Part shown: piece after piece, positions 24,666 to 32,739 of the stretch
Numbering within the stretch: position 1 is the first letter of the stretch
Layout of the letters: each line of letters starts with the position of its first letter
NCBI RefSeq assembly: GCF_001544495.1
Contig: NZ_FCNZ02000031.1
Coordinates: 1 to 50,469, forward strand
Length of the DNA stretch: 50,469 nt
Direction: 5' to 3'
Source of the DNA: Caballeronia telluris
GTDB lineage: Bacteria; Pseudomonadota; Gammaproteobacteria; Burkholderiales; Burkholderiaceae
Position numbers and translations under genes: made by a program
Notes under the pieces: model-generated
Databases searched by the model: none
What the model was told of the DNA's origin: nothing
Seen by the model: only the letters and a program-made list of their open reading frames with translations

Positions 24666-25607
24666 TTAAGCGCGCCGTGACATGTTCAGCCCCCGGCGAG
24701 TCGGGGGAGACCGAGCGGCTCGCGTGCATCGTCGCGACGGCTGCCCGCCGAGCCCAACCAGCGCACTGTCGAGATACGGCACGGCCGCGAGCCAGCCGAC
24801 CGACACGATGTCGATCGTCGACGCCTGCTTCAGGATCGACGGCAGCCACATGATGAAGCCGTACACACCGATGCTCCACAGCGCGTGGATGGCGCAGCAC
24901 TTGAGCACGATAGACGAGCGAAACGCGGTCTTGTAGTCGCGTACCGGTGCGATGTGCGCCTGCTCGGCCTTGAGGCGCGCGGCGAGTTCCGTCTTTTCGG
25001 CTTCGCTCATCCACGGCGCATCGGCGGGGCGGTCCTTCACCGTGAACCACCAGACGATGGCCCAGGCGATCGCCGGCAGCCCTTCGATGACGAACATCTC
25101 GCGCCAGCCGAAGCTATGGACCAGATAGCCCGACACGACCGACATCCACAGCACCGTCACCGGATTGCCGAGAATCAGAAACGTGTTGGCACGCGAGCGT
25201 TCGGTGCGCGTGAACCATCGGCTGATATACATCAGCATCGACGGCATCACGGCCGCCTCCACCACGCCGAGCACGAAGCGCAATACCATCAGCATCGGAA
25301 TGTTGCTGACCATGCCGGTCGCCGCCGCGCACAGTCCCCACAGGATCAGGCTGAAGAAGATCAGCTTCTTCACGCTGTTGCGTTGCGCGTAGATCGCGCC
25401 GGGCACCTGAAACAGGCAGTAGCCGAGAAAGAACAGCGAGCCGATCAGCGACGACATGCCGTGCGTGATGCCGAGATCCTTGTCGATCCCGGCGGCAGCG
25501 GCAAAGCCGTAGTTCGCGCGGTCGAGGTAGGCGAGGCTGTAAGTGATGAAGATGATGGGCATCAGATACCACCATCTTTGGGGTGCCACGGGTTTGACGC
25601 TTTCCAT
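24666..25607 (-). pseudogene. MFS (ACS-family) sugar-acid transporter, C-terminally truncated
   Basis: The 313-residue frame begins as a normal ACS carrier (SLAYLDRANYGFAAAAGID, FRLG-like FFLGYCLFQVPGAIYAQRN, then the central loop with DRPADAPWMSEAEK). It matches the family to about residue 279 (SVGWLAAVPYL, near 24770). After that the sequence becomes basic and non-hydrophobic (SRRCTRAARSPPTRRG) and ends. A full carrier is about 430 residues with 12 helices; only about seven to eight remain, so function is unlikely. The 3' part was probably lost by deletion between this gene and the amidase. A CCCCCG/CGGGGG hairpin lies at 24690-24707. It is the third gene of a GntR-SDR-MFS unit. Confidence 0.75.
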
Positions 25608-25681
25608 GATGTCTCCGGATCGTTACTGCAAGCGATGGGTTGGGCGCGGGCTGTTCTTCTTGTTCCCGCGAAGTCCTGGGT

Positions 25682-26449
25682 TTAGAGCACGGCGAGCCAG
25701 CCGCCGTCTACATAGATGATCTGGCCGTTCACATAGCTCGATGCCTGCGACGACAGGTACACCGCTGTGCCGACGAGCTCTTCCGGCTTGCCCCAGCGTT
25801 GCGAGGGATTGCTGCTCTTGACCCACGCATCGAAGGCGGCGTTGTCGACCAGCGCCTGGTTCATGTCGGTGAGGATGTAGCCCGGGCCGATCGCGTTCGC
25901 CTGAATGTTCGACGACGCCCACTCGGCGCTCATCGCGCGGGTCAGCATCTTGATGCCGCCCTTCGCCGCCGTGTAGGCACCGACCGTCGCGCGGGCGCTT
26001 TCGCTCGTCAGCGAGCCGATGTTGATGATCTTGCCGCCCGTGCCGCGCGCGATCATGCGGCGCGCCGCCTCTCTCGCGACGATGAACGCGCTCGTCAGGT
26101 TCGTGTCGATCACGCGCTGCCAGTCGGCGAGTTCGAGTTCGACGAGCGGCTTGCGAAACTGGATGCCCGCGTTATTGATGACGATGTCGACCTGTACACC
26201 GTCCTTGTCCCATTGCGCGAATGCGTCGGCGACGGCTGCTTCGTCGGTGACGTCGAAGGCGCGGCCTTGCGCCTTGAAGCCTTTGCTTTCGAGCCGGTTC
26301 GTCGCTTCGGCAACGGTTTCGGCGCGCGTGCCGTTCAGGATCACGGCGGCGCCCGAACTGGCGAGCCCTTCGGCTAGCGCGAAGCCGATGCCTCTTGCGG
26401 AGCCCGTCACGAGCGCTGTGCGGCCGCTCAGATCGAATAGCGATGTCAT
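25682..26449 (-). CDS. SDR-family oxidoreductase, gluconate 5-dehydrogenase-like
   Basis: A 255-residue classical SDR: TGSARGIG cofactor loop (residues 15-22), NNAG strand, Ser in NIGSLTSESARATVGAYTAAKGG with Tyr-x-x-x-Lys, and the WGKPEELVGTAVYLSSQASSYVNGQ end characteristic of Ga5DH/IdnO proteins. The family interconverts 5-keto-gluconate and gluconate or related sugar acids with NADP(H). It lies 99 nt after a GntR/FCD regulator and 74 nt before a truncated ACS transporter on the same strand, a common gluconate/idonate/galactonate layout. Substrate assignment is by family only. Confidence 0.84.
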   Translation of the reverse strand: MTSLFDLSGRTALVTGSARGIGFALAEGLASSGAAVILNGTRAETVAEATNRLESKGFKAQGRAFDVTDEAAVADAFAQWDKDGVQVDIVINNAGIQFRKPLVELELADWQRVIDTNLTSAFIVAREAARRMIARGTGGKIINIGSLTSESARATVGAYTAAKGGIKMLTRAMSAEWASSNIQANAIGPGYILTDMNQALVDNAAFDAWVKSSNPSQRWGKPEELVGTAVYLSSQASSYVNGQIIYVDGGWLAVL

Positions 26450-26548
26450 GCGTTTTCCTTTCGCGTGTTGATCAAGGCGCGAGTGCGCCCCTCGCGGCCG
26501 GCTTGCCGGTCGCGATGAATGTGTGCGTGGGTTGCGGCGCCTAAGCGC

Positions 26549-27268
26549 TCAGGCGGGCTTCTCGTTGACGGTGCTGTTCAGCGCAGCCCGATCCTCGAAG
26601 TCCTTCTCGGCGCGCCGGATGAGCGTGAGGACCGCTTGCTCCGCGGCCTTCGGATCGCCTTTCTCGATCGCGATGCAAAGCGCTTCGTGCATCGGCAGCG
26701 AACGGGCCGGGCCGCCCGCGATTTCCGAGCTGAGTTCGAAGCTCGTGCGCAGGATCGCCGACAAGGCATTCTGCATCTGCTGCACGAACTGGTTGTGGCA
26801 GGCGGTGAGGATCGCGCCGTGGAAGGCGAGGTCGGCGGGAACGTACTCGCCGTGGCCCGCGACGGCTCGTTCCATCGCCTTGTAAGCGCGCCGCACGGCC
26901 TTGCGGTCATCGTCCGTGGCGCGCTTGGCGGCGAGCCTGGCGGCATTCGGCTCGATGATCAGGCGCAACTCCATCAGATCCTCGATGAGGCCGGGGTCGA
27001 GCGTTCCCGCTCGTGCGCGCCAAGTGATGACGTCCGGATCGAACAATTGCCATTGCGAGCGCGGGAGCACGATCGTGCCGTAACGGCGGCGTACTTCCAG
27101 CATGCCTTTAGCGGAGAGCGATTTCATCGTCTCGCGGATCGTGATGCGGCTCACCTGCATCTGCTCGGCGAGCACGGGTTCGGCGGGCAGAATCTCGCCC
27201 GGCGCGAATTTGCCGGAGCAGATCTGCTCGCCCATTCGATTCAGAACCTGCCGGTGAAGGGTTGCCAT
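26549..27268 (-). CDS. GntR-family (FadR/FCD subfamily) transcriptional regulator
   Basis: This 239-residue regulator has a winged HTH at about residues 5-70 (EILPAEPVLAEQMQVSRITI) and an FCD domain at about 95-225 (ELRLIIEPNAARLAAKRAT, DLAFHGAILTACHN, HEALCIAIEKGD). The Asp and His residues that usually hold a metal in FCD proteins are present. It is the first gene of a unit with a gluconate 5-dehydrogenase-like SDR and a truncated MFS carrier, and probably senses a sugar acid. A 12-bp palindrome at 27284-27295, just upstream of the start, is the likely autoregulatory site. Confidence 0.88.
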   Translation of the reverse strand: MATLHRQVLNRMGEQICSGKFAPGEILPAEPVLAEQMQVSRITIRETMKSLSAKGMLEVRRRYGTIVLPRSQWQLFDPDVITWRARAGTLDPGLIEDLMELRLIIEPNAARLAAKRATDDDRKAVRRAYKAMERAVAGHGEYVPADLAFHGAILTACHNQFVQQMQNALSAILRTSFELSSEIAGGPARSLPMHEALCIAIEKGDPKAAEQAVLTLIRRAEKDFEDRAALNSTVNEKPA

Positions 27269-27283
27269 TGTTGTCTCTCTAGG

Positions 27284-27295
27284 TCATACGTATGA
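27284..27295. promoter_or_regulatory. Probable operator of the second GntR regulator
   Basis: TCATACGTATGA is a perfect 12-bp palindrome located 16 nt upstream of the minus-strand start codon at 27268. The ATACGTAT core resembles sites of FCD regulators for sugar acids. Confidence 0.5.
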
Positions 27296-27732
27296 TGTAG
27301 AAAGATAGTTGGGAAAATGGGTTGCTTGCAATGCGGGAAGACCCGCAGGAAGGGAGCGGCGTGATTTGCGCCGTGTGGCGGCTCACCGAGCCAAATCTGA
27401 TGGAACCGCGCGTCTCATCGAACGGTCCGATCCAAGCGCCCCGACGCGTGCGCGACGTCGAGTGCGCCCTCGTCGCTTGCGCCAACATGAATTAGGCATA
27501 CGAAATACTAAGGATAGCTATCTATACAGACTGTGCATGCATCACCTAGAAAGCCGGTGCGTGACCAGCCGATGATTGCCGGGTGCGAGTCGCCTATCGA
27601 CGTTCGTCAAGCCATGCGCGTATCCGCTTGGCAACACTGATGGGCTACAGCGCTTCTTCCCGGCTATTTCGCGCTGGCCACGTAGCTTTTGTCAGCTGTG
27701 GAGCGCAGGGCCTGGAGATAATCCCCTCGAAG
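27296..27732. other. Intergenic region without a recognisable gene
   Basis: Between the GntR regulator start and the end of the hydroxyacid dehydrogenase on the minus strand. It should contain the GntR promoter. The stretch around 27480-27540 is AT-richer, with a short GATAGCTATC palindrome. Small open frames here do not resemble proteins I know, and no terminator with a U tract was found for the dehydrogenase. Confidence 0.4.
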
Positions 27733-28728
27733 TCAGCTAGTGCTTCGCGCCGCATCGTCAGCCGTCTTCCTGTAGTCCATCGCGTCGCGTGGACCAGCAA
27801 GACCAAAGTGACTCGCGAGTGTGTCAACGACGTTATCGGCCATGCGCAGGCGCGTTTCCTCGGTCGCCGAGCCAATATGCGGCGTCAGCACAAGTCGACG
27901 ATCCTGGATAAGTGCTTCCGGAACTACCGGCTCATGTTCGAAAACATCCAGTGCGGCACCGGCTATTTTGTTTGCCGCAAGGGCAGCGATGAGTGCGCTC
28001 TCGTCTATGACGGGACCGCGGGAAATGTTCACGATGTACCCGCGAGGACCGAGCGCATCGATGACAGCGGCATCGACCAAGTGATGTGTTGCAGACGAAA
28101 GCGGACAGGTCAGGATCAGCATGTCGCTGTCTCGCGCCAGCCGGACCACGTCGTCGTAATAAGGGAGGTCGATCTGCTTACGGGCAGGGCCGAAATACGC
28201 AATGCTTGAGCCGAGCGCCTGCAATCGCCTGGCAATCGCCGAGCCGATCGTGCCGAGTCCGACAATCCCGATTTTCATGCGCGAGATGGAGCGGCCAAGG
28301 CGGTAGTGCTTCTCTTCCGGCCAGCGTCCGGCGCGAACGAAGGCATCTGCATTCACGAAGTCACGGGTGACGGCAAGCGCGAGCCCAAGGGCCGCATTCG
28401 CCACGTCTTCGGCGAGGATGCAAGAAGTCGTCTCGATCCTGATCTTTCGCGCCCTGGTGGCCTCGACGTCCACGTTGTCGAGACCGGCGCTGTAGCTGGA
28501 AATGATCTCGAGGGCAGGAACGGCGTCGAGGAATGCGGCGTCGATCTTCGTTTTGCGCAGCGCGATGGCACGAATCTCATGCCCATGCTCTTCGAGAAAC
28601 GCGGAAGCGGATGTGGGTTCCTTCGGCAGATCGAGGACCCTGAAAAGCGCTTTAAGCTCTGCGTTCGTGCGCTCAGGCAATTCGGCCGCATTCAGGATGG
28701 TCGGTTTAAGCATATCCGGTGATTGCAT
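27733..28728 (-). CDS. D-isomer-specific 2-hydroxyacid dehydrogenase (GhrB/hydroxypyruvate reductase type)
   Basis: A 331-residue NAD(P)-dependent reductase. The central Rossmann domain carries GIVGLGTIGSAIARRL. Catalytic residues sit in the usual three motifs: Arg in NISRGPVIDE, Glu in DVFEHEP and His in LTPHIGSATEE. The enzyme interconverts a 2-oxo acid and the D-2-hydroxy acid, for example glyoxylate/glycolate or hydroxypyruvate/glycerate. The open frame extends to 29343 within the transporter gene; the real start is ATG 28728 or ATG 28713, and neither has a strong ribosome binding site. It is co-directional with the ACS carrier whose stop is 29 nt upstream, so import and reduction or oxidation of one carboxylate is likely. 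Confidence 0.85.
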   Translation of the reverse strand: MQSPDMLKPTILNAAELPERTNAELKALFRVLDLPKEPTSASAFLEEHGHEIRAIALRKTKIDAAFLDAVPALEIISSYSAGLDNVDVEATRARKIRIETTSCILAEDVANAALGLALAVTRDFVNADAFVRAGRWPEEKHYRLGRSISRMKIGIVGLGTIGSAIARRLQALGSSIAYFGPARKQIDLPYYDDVVRLARDSDMLILTCPLSSATHHLVDAAVIDALGPRGYIVNISRGPVIDESALIAALAANKIAGAALDVFEHEPVVPEALIQDRRLVLTPHIGSATEETRLRMADNVVDTLASHFGLAGPRDAMDYRKTADDAARSTS

Positions 28729-28757
28729 AAGTTGAAATCGATTGATGTCAGGACCGC

Positions 28758-30116
28758 TCACGCGCTCATCTTTACGCGTTCGATCTTTCCCATGAAGAAC
28801 AGATAGATCACGGCAGCGACAAGACAGTGCGCAGCAACGAAATACAGTCCGGCCGTGTAGGCGCCCGTCGCCTGAACGATGTATCCGAAGACGATCGGGG
28901 TCACGATACCGCCGATGTTGCCGACGCAATTGAAGATCGCACCCGCGAGACCCACCGCTTCGCGCGGCGCCGTATCGCTGACGATGGCCCAGGTGCCTGC
29001 GCCCGCTGCCGCACCCTTGCCGAAGAAAGCGAGTGCCATCAGCAGCACGACCACCGTGTTGCTTTCGGCGAACGCTGCCAGGACGAGGCTGCAGCCCACC
29101 GACATGCCAACGATATACGGCGTCTTGCGGGCCCATGAAACGCTCCATCCGCGACGAATCAGCCAGTCCGAAATGGCGCCGCCCGCGATGCCACCGAGGA
29201 AGCCCGAAATGGCCGGGATCATCGTCGCGATGCCTGCCTGCATGACGTTCATGCCGCGCGCCTGGACGAGATAGATCGGAAACCAGGTAATGAAGAAGTA
29301 GCTCAAAGCGATGGTGCAGTACTGACCGATATACGCGCACCACAGCATCCGGTTGCCGAGCAGCATCCGCGCCATGCCCCGCGACAATCTCGGACGGGCC
29401 GCCAACTCCCGCTTGGAGTCGATGTCGACCATCGCGCCGCCCGCGATGATGTGGTCGAGCTCGCTTTTCGATACACGGGGATGGTTGCGCGGCTCATGCA
29501 TCATGACGGCCCACCCGCCTGCCGCCGCGATGCCGATCGCGCCCAACGCGAAGAACGGGGCGGGCCAGCCGAATTTCGCCACGAGCCAGCCGGCGAACGG
29601 AGAGAAGATCGCCACTGCAAAATACGATGCCGATGCAAACAGCGACGTCGCAAGGCCACGCTCCTGTTTCGGGAACCACATCACGGCGACGCGGCTGTTG
29701 GCCGGGAAGCTCGGTGCTTCGATCAGGCCGAGCGCGAAACGCAGCGCAAAGAGCAGGCCAAGCGCCACAGAAACGTCCGACGTGAATTTGCCGATGAAGC
29801 CGACCAGCATCGTCGAGATGGACCACAGAACGAGCGTCGAACCATAGATCATCTTGGTGCCGAGACGATCGAGCAGCAACCCGCCGGGTATTTGACCCAC
29901 GACGTAGGCCCAGCTGAAAGCCGACAGCACATAGCCCAACTGCACGGGACTCAGGCCGAATTCCTTCGAAATGCCCGGGCCCGCGATGGAGAGAATGGCG
30001 CGATCGGCGTACGCCACCGTAGCCAGAAGCAGAATCATGGCGAGGATCGTATATCGCGTGCGGGTCGTTCGGTCCGAAGCGGTCGCTATATACTGACTGG
30101 TACGTTCTGACGCCAT
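28758..30116 (-). CDS. MFS transporter, ACS family (glucarate/galactonate type)
   Basis: A 452-residue inner-membrane carrier with 12 predicted helices. Features are AYADRAILSIAGPGISKEFG after TM1, the loop-2 motif GGLLLDRLGTKM, APSFPANSRVAVMWFPKQER (typical of GudP/DgoT-like carriers) and WARKTPYIVGM in the second half. It probably imports a hydroxy or aldaric acid by proton symport. It is the first gene of a two-gene unit with the D-2-hydroxyacid dehydrogenase and is divergent from the HTH/citrate-synthase-like regulator, with 172 bp between them holding both promoters. Confidence 0.88.
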   Translation of the reverse strand: MASERTSQYIATASDRTTRTRYTILAMILLLATVAYADRAILSIAGPGISKEFGLSPVQLGYVLSAFSWAYVVGQIPGGLLLDRLGTKMIYGSTLVLWSISTMLVGFIGKFTSDVSVALGLLFALRFALGLIEAPSFPANSRVAVMWFPKQERGLATSLFASASYFAVAIFSPFAGWLVAKFGWPAPFFALGAIGIAAAGGWAVMMHEPRNHPRVSKSELDHIIAGGAMVDIDSKRELAARPRLSRGMARMLLGNRMLWCAYIGQYCTIALSYFFITWFPIYLVQARGMNVMQAGIATMIPAISGFLGGIAGGAISDWLIRRGWSVSWARKTPYIVGMSVGCSLVLAAFAESNTVVVLLMALAFFGKGAAAGAGTWAIVSDTAPREAVGLAGAIFNCVGNIGGIVTPIVFGYIVQATGAYTAGLYFVAAHCLVAAVIYLFFMGKIERVKMSA

Positions 30117-30288
30117 CGATGTCTCCTTTTATGTCCCTGAACGGTCGCAAAAGACGGAGCCGCGACACCATGTAGCAAGCAGCGCTGCTGGCGTCGGGAC
30201 AGTTTCGCGTAGTTCTTTTGAGGGTGGTTTATGTGACGCATTAGACCCACCCCATCCATCGTGGTCAATCTTGATTGAGATAATCAAC

Positions 30289-31452
30289 GTGAAGCACTGG
30301 ATGACCCAGGAAGAAGCCTGTGAGGCCTTGGGGGTGCGCCAGCAGACGCTGTATGCCTATGTCAGCCGCGGACAAATCGAAGTTCGCGGGAACCCGGCTC
30401 ATTCGAATCGCAAGCTCTACAGGGAAGCGGACATCGCGGCGCTGCTTAGCAAACGCAAGCTGGGACGCGCGCGCAAGTCCATTGCCGCAAGCACGATGGC
30501 GTGGGGCGAACCCATCGTCAGCACGCGGATCTCCACGATCGTTCGGGGACGGCTGTATTTCCGTGGCACTGACGCCATCCAGCTCTCCGACCATGCAGCA
30601 CTGGAAGCGGCCGCCCAACTCCTGCTGGACTCGGTGACGCTGCCATACTTTCCATCTTTCCCTGCCGTTCATGGCATCGAAGCTTCGCAGGCACGCGCTT
30701 ATGCCGCGATCGGGCACGCCGCAGCCGAAGGGAATTCGGCGCAAGGGCTCGCGGTTGTCGACATGTGCCAGGAGGCGGCGGCGCTGATCGGCCGACTCGC
30801 GAGCGGCTTGGTCGACCTGCCTGCGGGAGCGGAACCACTTCACTTGAGAATCGCGCGTGCCTGGAACGCGGACGGGCATGCGGATCTCCTGCGTAGGGCG
30901 CTGGTGATGCTTGCCGATCAGGAGTTGACCAGTTCGGCGTTTGCCGCACGCGTGACGGCGTCCACGGGTGCGTCGCTCGGCGCGTGCATGCTTTCGGGTC
31001 TCGCGACGCTGTCCGGAGTCTTGCACGGCAACGCCAATGTGCGAGTGCGAGCCTTTTTCGATGACGTGAAGCAGTCCGGCATCGAGACCGCGGTGCAACG
31101 CTGGATGTCGAGCGGCGCGCCGCTGCCGGGGTTTGGGCACCCGCTCTATCCGCAAGGCGACCCGCGGGCGCAGGCGCTCCTTCGGGCCTTCGAGCCCTCT
31201 GAACAGTCACGCACGCTGATTGCGGACGTCGAGAGTCTGACGGGGCTGAAGCCAGCGATCGATGTGGCACTCGCTTGTCTGGCGGACTACTGCAAACTGC
31301 CCGACGGGGCAGCTTATTCGCTATTTGCGATTGGCCGAAGTGTGGGCTGGATGGCTCACTCCATCGAACAGTTCTTGAGCGGTTCTCTTTTACGCCCCAG
31401 AGCGCATTACATCGGCCCGGCGATTGACGAGATCAAGGACATTTCAGAATAG
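30289..31452 (+). CDS. Citrate-synthase-fold protein with N-terminal helix-turn-helix, probable regulator
   Basis: A fusion of a MerR/excisionase-type HTH (about residues 1-55, with TQEEACEALGVRQQTLYAYV and RGQIEVRG) to a citrate-synthase-fold domain (about 75-380). In citrate synthase the catalytic residues are His, His and Asp. Here the first is Gln211 (LADQELTSS, codon 30919-30921), while His284 (GFGHPLYP) and Asp325 (PAIDVALA) remain. The LHGNAN and RSVGWMAHSIEQ segments are recognisable. Loss of the first His argues against synthase activity and for ligand sensing. The start is uncertain: GTG 30289 keeps the conserved W before the HTH, TTG 30271 and ATG 30301 are alternatives. It is divergent from the ACS carrier/hydroxyacid dehydrogenase pair, which it may control. 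Confidence 0.75.
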   Translation: MKHWMTQEEACEALGVRQQTLYAYVSRGQIEVRGNPAHSNRKLYREADIAALLSKRKLGRARKSIAASTMAWGEPIVSTRISTIVRGRLYFRGTDAIQLSDHAALEAAAQLLLDSVTLPYFPSFPAVHGIEASQARAYAAIGHAAAEGNSAQGLAVVDMCQEAAALIGRLASGLVDLPAGAEPLHLRIARAWNADGHADLLRRALVMLADQELTSSAFAARVTASTGASLGACMLSGLATLSGVLHGNANVRVRAFFDDVKQSGIETAVQRWMSSGAPLPGFGHPLYPQGDPRAQALLRAFEPSEQSRTLIADVESLTGLKPAIDVALACLADYCKLPDGAAYSLFAIGRSVGWMAHSIEQFLSGSLLRPRAHYIGPAIDEIKDISE

Positions 31453-31504
31453 CCCCGACATCGTGTGGCTCCCAAGTTCAAATGTCGTGTTGTAGTGAGA
31501 CAGG

Positions 31505-31560
31505 AGAGGTGGCCGCGCAAATTCGGACAGCCGGATATGTGGAGCGTGGGGGCCTGAGCC
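31505..31560 (+). mobile_element. Solitary IS3-type end, inverted copy of the end at 6447-6503
   Basis: Fifty-six bases match the reverse complement of 6447-6503 with three mismatches and one gap (for example GGTGGCCGCGCA and ATTCGGACAGCCGG are shared). At 6503 this end leads into orfA; here the sequence after GGGCCTGAGCC is unrelated, so the body of the element has been lost. The element would have extended to higher coordinates, away from the 25-kb interval between the two copies. Confidence 0.65.
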
Positions 31561-31928
31561 AACGATAACGGCGTATCCAACCTGATTGGTAACGCGGCAG
31601 ACGAGCTGTTTATCAACGATGGATCAAGCTCATATCCGCGCGTTGGTTACCGCATTTCATCTTTCCGTCACGGGCTACTTCGCTCTTAACGACGGAGATC
31701 ACGCAGTCGCGTGCTCACAAAAAAATCTCGAGTGTTCCCCACATCGCGCCCGGTGCCGCGTTACCGACCAGGTGGACGATAGAGATCTTGCGAACAGCTC
31801 GAGGGCGGTACGCCCTCGGCAATGAGGGCGCGCAGGCGCGCGGCGAGGCTGCTGTCGTTCAGTCTTGAAAACGATCCGCCAGTGTGCCAGCGCCGATAAG
31901 ACGCTGCACGAACCCCGCTTGCGCGTGC
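31561..31928. other. Gene-poor region with a hairpin at 31800-31818
   Basis: No convincing gene is visible between the IS scar and the stop of the amino-acid binding protein. CGAGGGCG/CGCCCTCG with a 3-nt loop (31800-31818) is a strong short hairpin about 110 nt beyond the minus-strand gene. It has no U tract in either direction and may mark the end of that transcript. Confidence 0.4.
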
Positions 31929-32717
31929 TTACTTCGCCGAGATGTCGATGTCGCCGAGATACTGCTTCGCGTACTTGCCGATAGTGCCGTCCGCCTTGAC
32001 CTTCTCGATGGCTGCGTTGAGCTTCGCCTTCAGCGCGTCGTCGCCCTTGCGCACGCCATAGGCGATGCCGCTGCCGAGGATCTTGTCGTCGCGCACGGGC
32101 GCGCCGGCGAAGCTGTAGCCCTTGCCGTCCGGCTTCGAGAGGAAGCCGGTTTGTCCGGCGGGCGCGAGCACGAGCGTGCCGTCCAGCCGTCCGGCGACGA
32201 GATCGGTATAGGCCTGGTTCTGGTCCTGATACGCGACGACGTTCACGCCCGCGTTCGCCCAGTGCGCCTTGGCATACGTTTCCTGGATCGAACCCTGCAG
32301 CACGCCGACGCTTTTGCCCTTCAGCGATTCGACGCTCGGTTGCAGGCCGCTGCCGGTCTTAGCGATGAGCTGCGTCGGCACGCGATACACGACGGTCGTG
32401 AAATCGATGGCCTGGCGGCGCGCGTCGGTGGCGTTCATCGCGGAGTTGATCGCGTCGAACTTGCGGCCTTGCAGCGCGGGAATCAGGCCGTCGAAGGACG
32501 TCTCGACCCACTGGCAGGTCATCTTCGCGGCGGCGCAAACGGCCTTGCCGACGTCGATGTCGAGCCCCTGCAACTCGCCCGTCGACGACTTCGATTCGAA
32601 CGGCGGATATTGCGCTTCGAGGCCGAAGCGCAGCGTGTCGGCGGCGAACGCCGCGGTGCAGCCGAACGAGCAGGCGAGCACGACGGCCGCCGCCAGCTTG
32701 TGATTCAGTCTGAGCAT
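31929..32717 (-). CDS. Polar amino acid ABC transporter substrate-binding protein (HisJ/ArtJ type)
   Basis: A 262-residue periplasmic receptor. A Sec signal peptide ends near residue 25 (AAFAAD). The type II fold has the family start LRFGLEAQYPPFESK, GLDIDVGKAVCAAAKMTCQWVE, the ligand motif FDGLIPALQGRKFDAINSAM and GSIQETYAKAHW. The class binds lysine, arginine, ornithine, histidine or octopine. No permease or ATPase gene is adjacent, so it is an orphan receptor that must use membrane subunits elsewhere. It follows an aminotransferase by 22 nt on the same strand, suggesting co-transcription and a shared amino-acid substrate. Confidence 0.88.
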   Translation of the reverse strand: MLRLNHKLAAAVVLACSFGCTAAFAADTLRFGLEAQYPPFESKSSTGELQGLDIDVGKAVCAAAKMTCQWVETSFDGLIPALQGRKFDAINSAMNATDARRQAIDFTTVVYRVPTQLIAKTGSGLQPSVESLKGKSVGVLQGSIQETYAKAHWANAGVNVVAYQDQNQAYTDLVAGRLDGTLVLAPAGQTGFLSKPDGKGYSFAGAPVRDDKILGSGIAYGVRKGDDALKAKLNAAIEKVKADGTIGKYAKQYLGDIDISAK

Positions 32718-32739
32718 TCCTGAGTCTCCCGGTTTGGTA

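Noticed and set aside
6447..31560. Active composite transposon
   Set aside because: Neither copy has an intact transposase or a complete element; at best a fossil arrangement.
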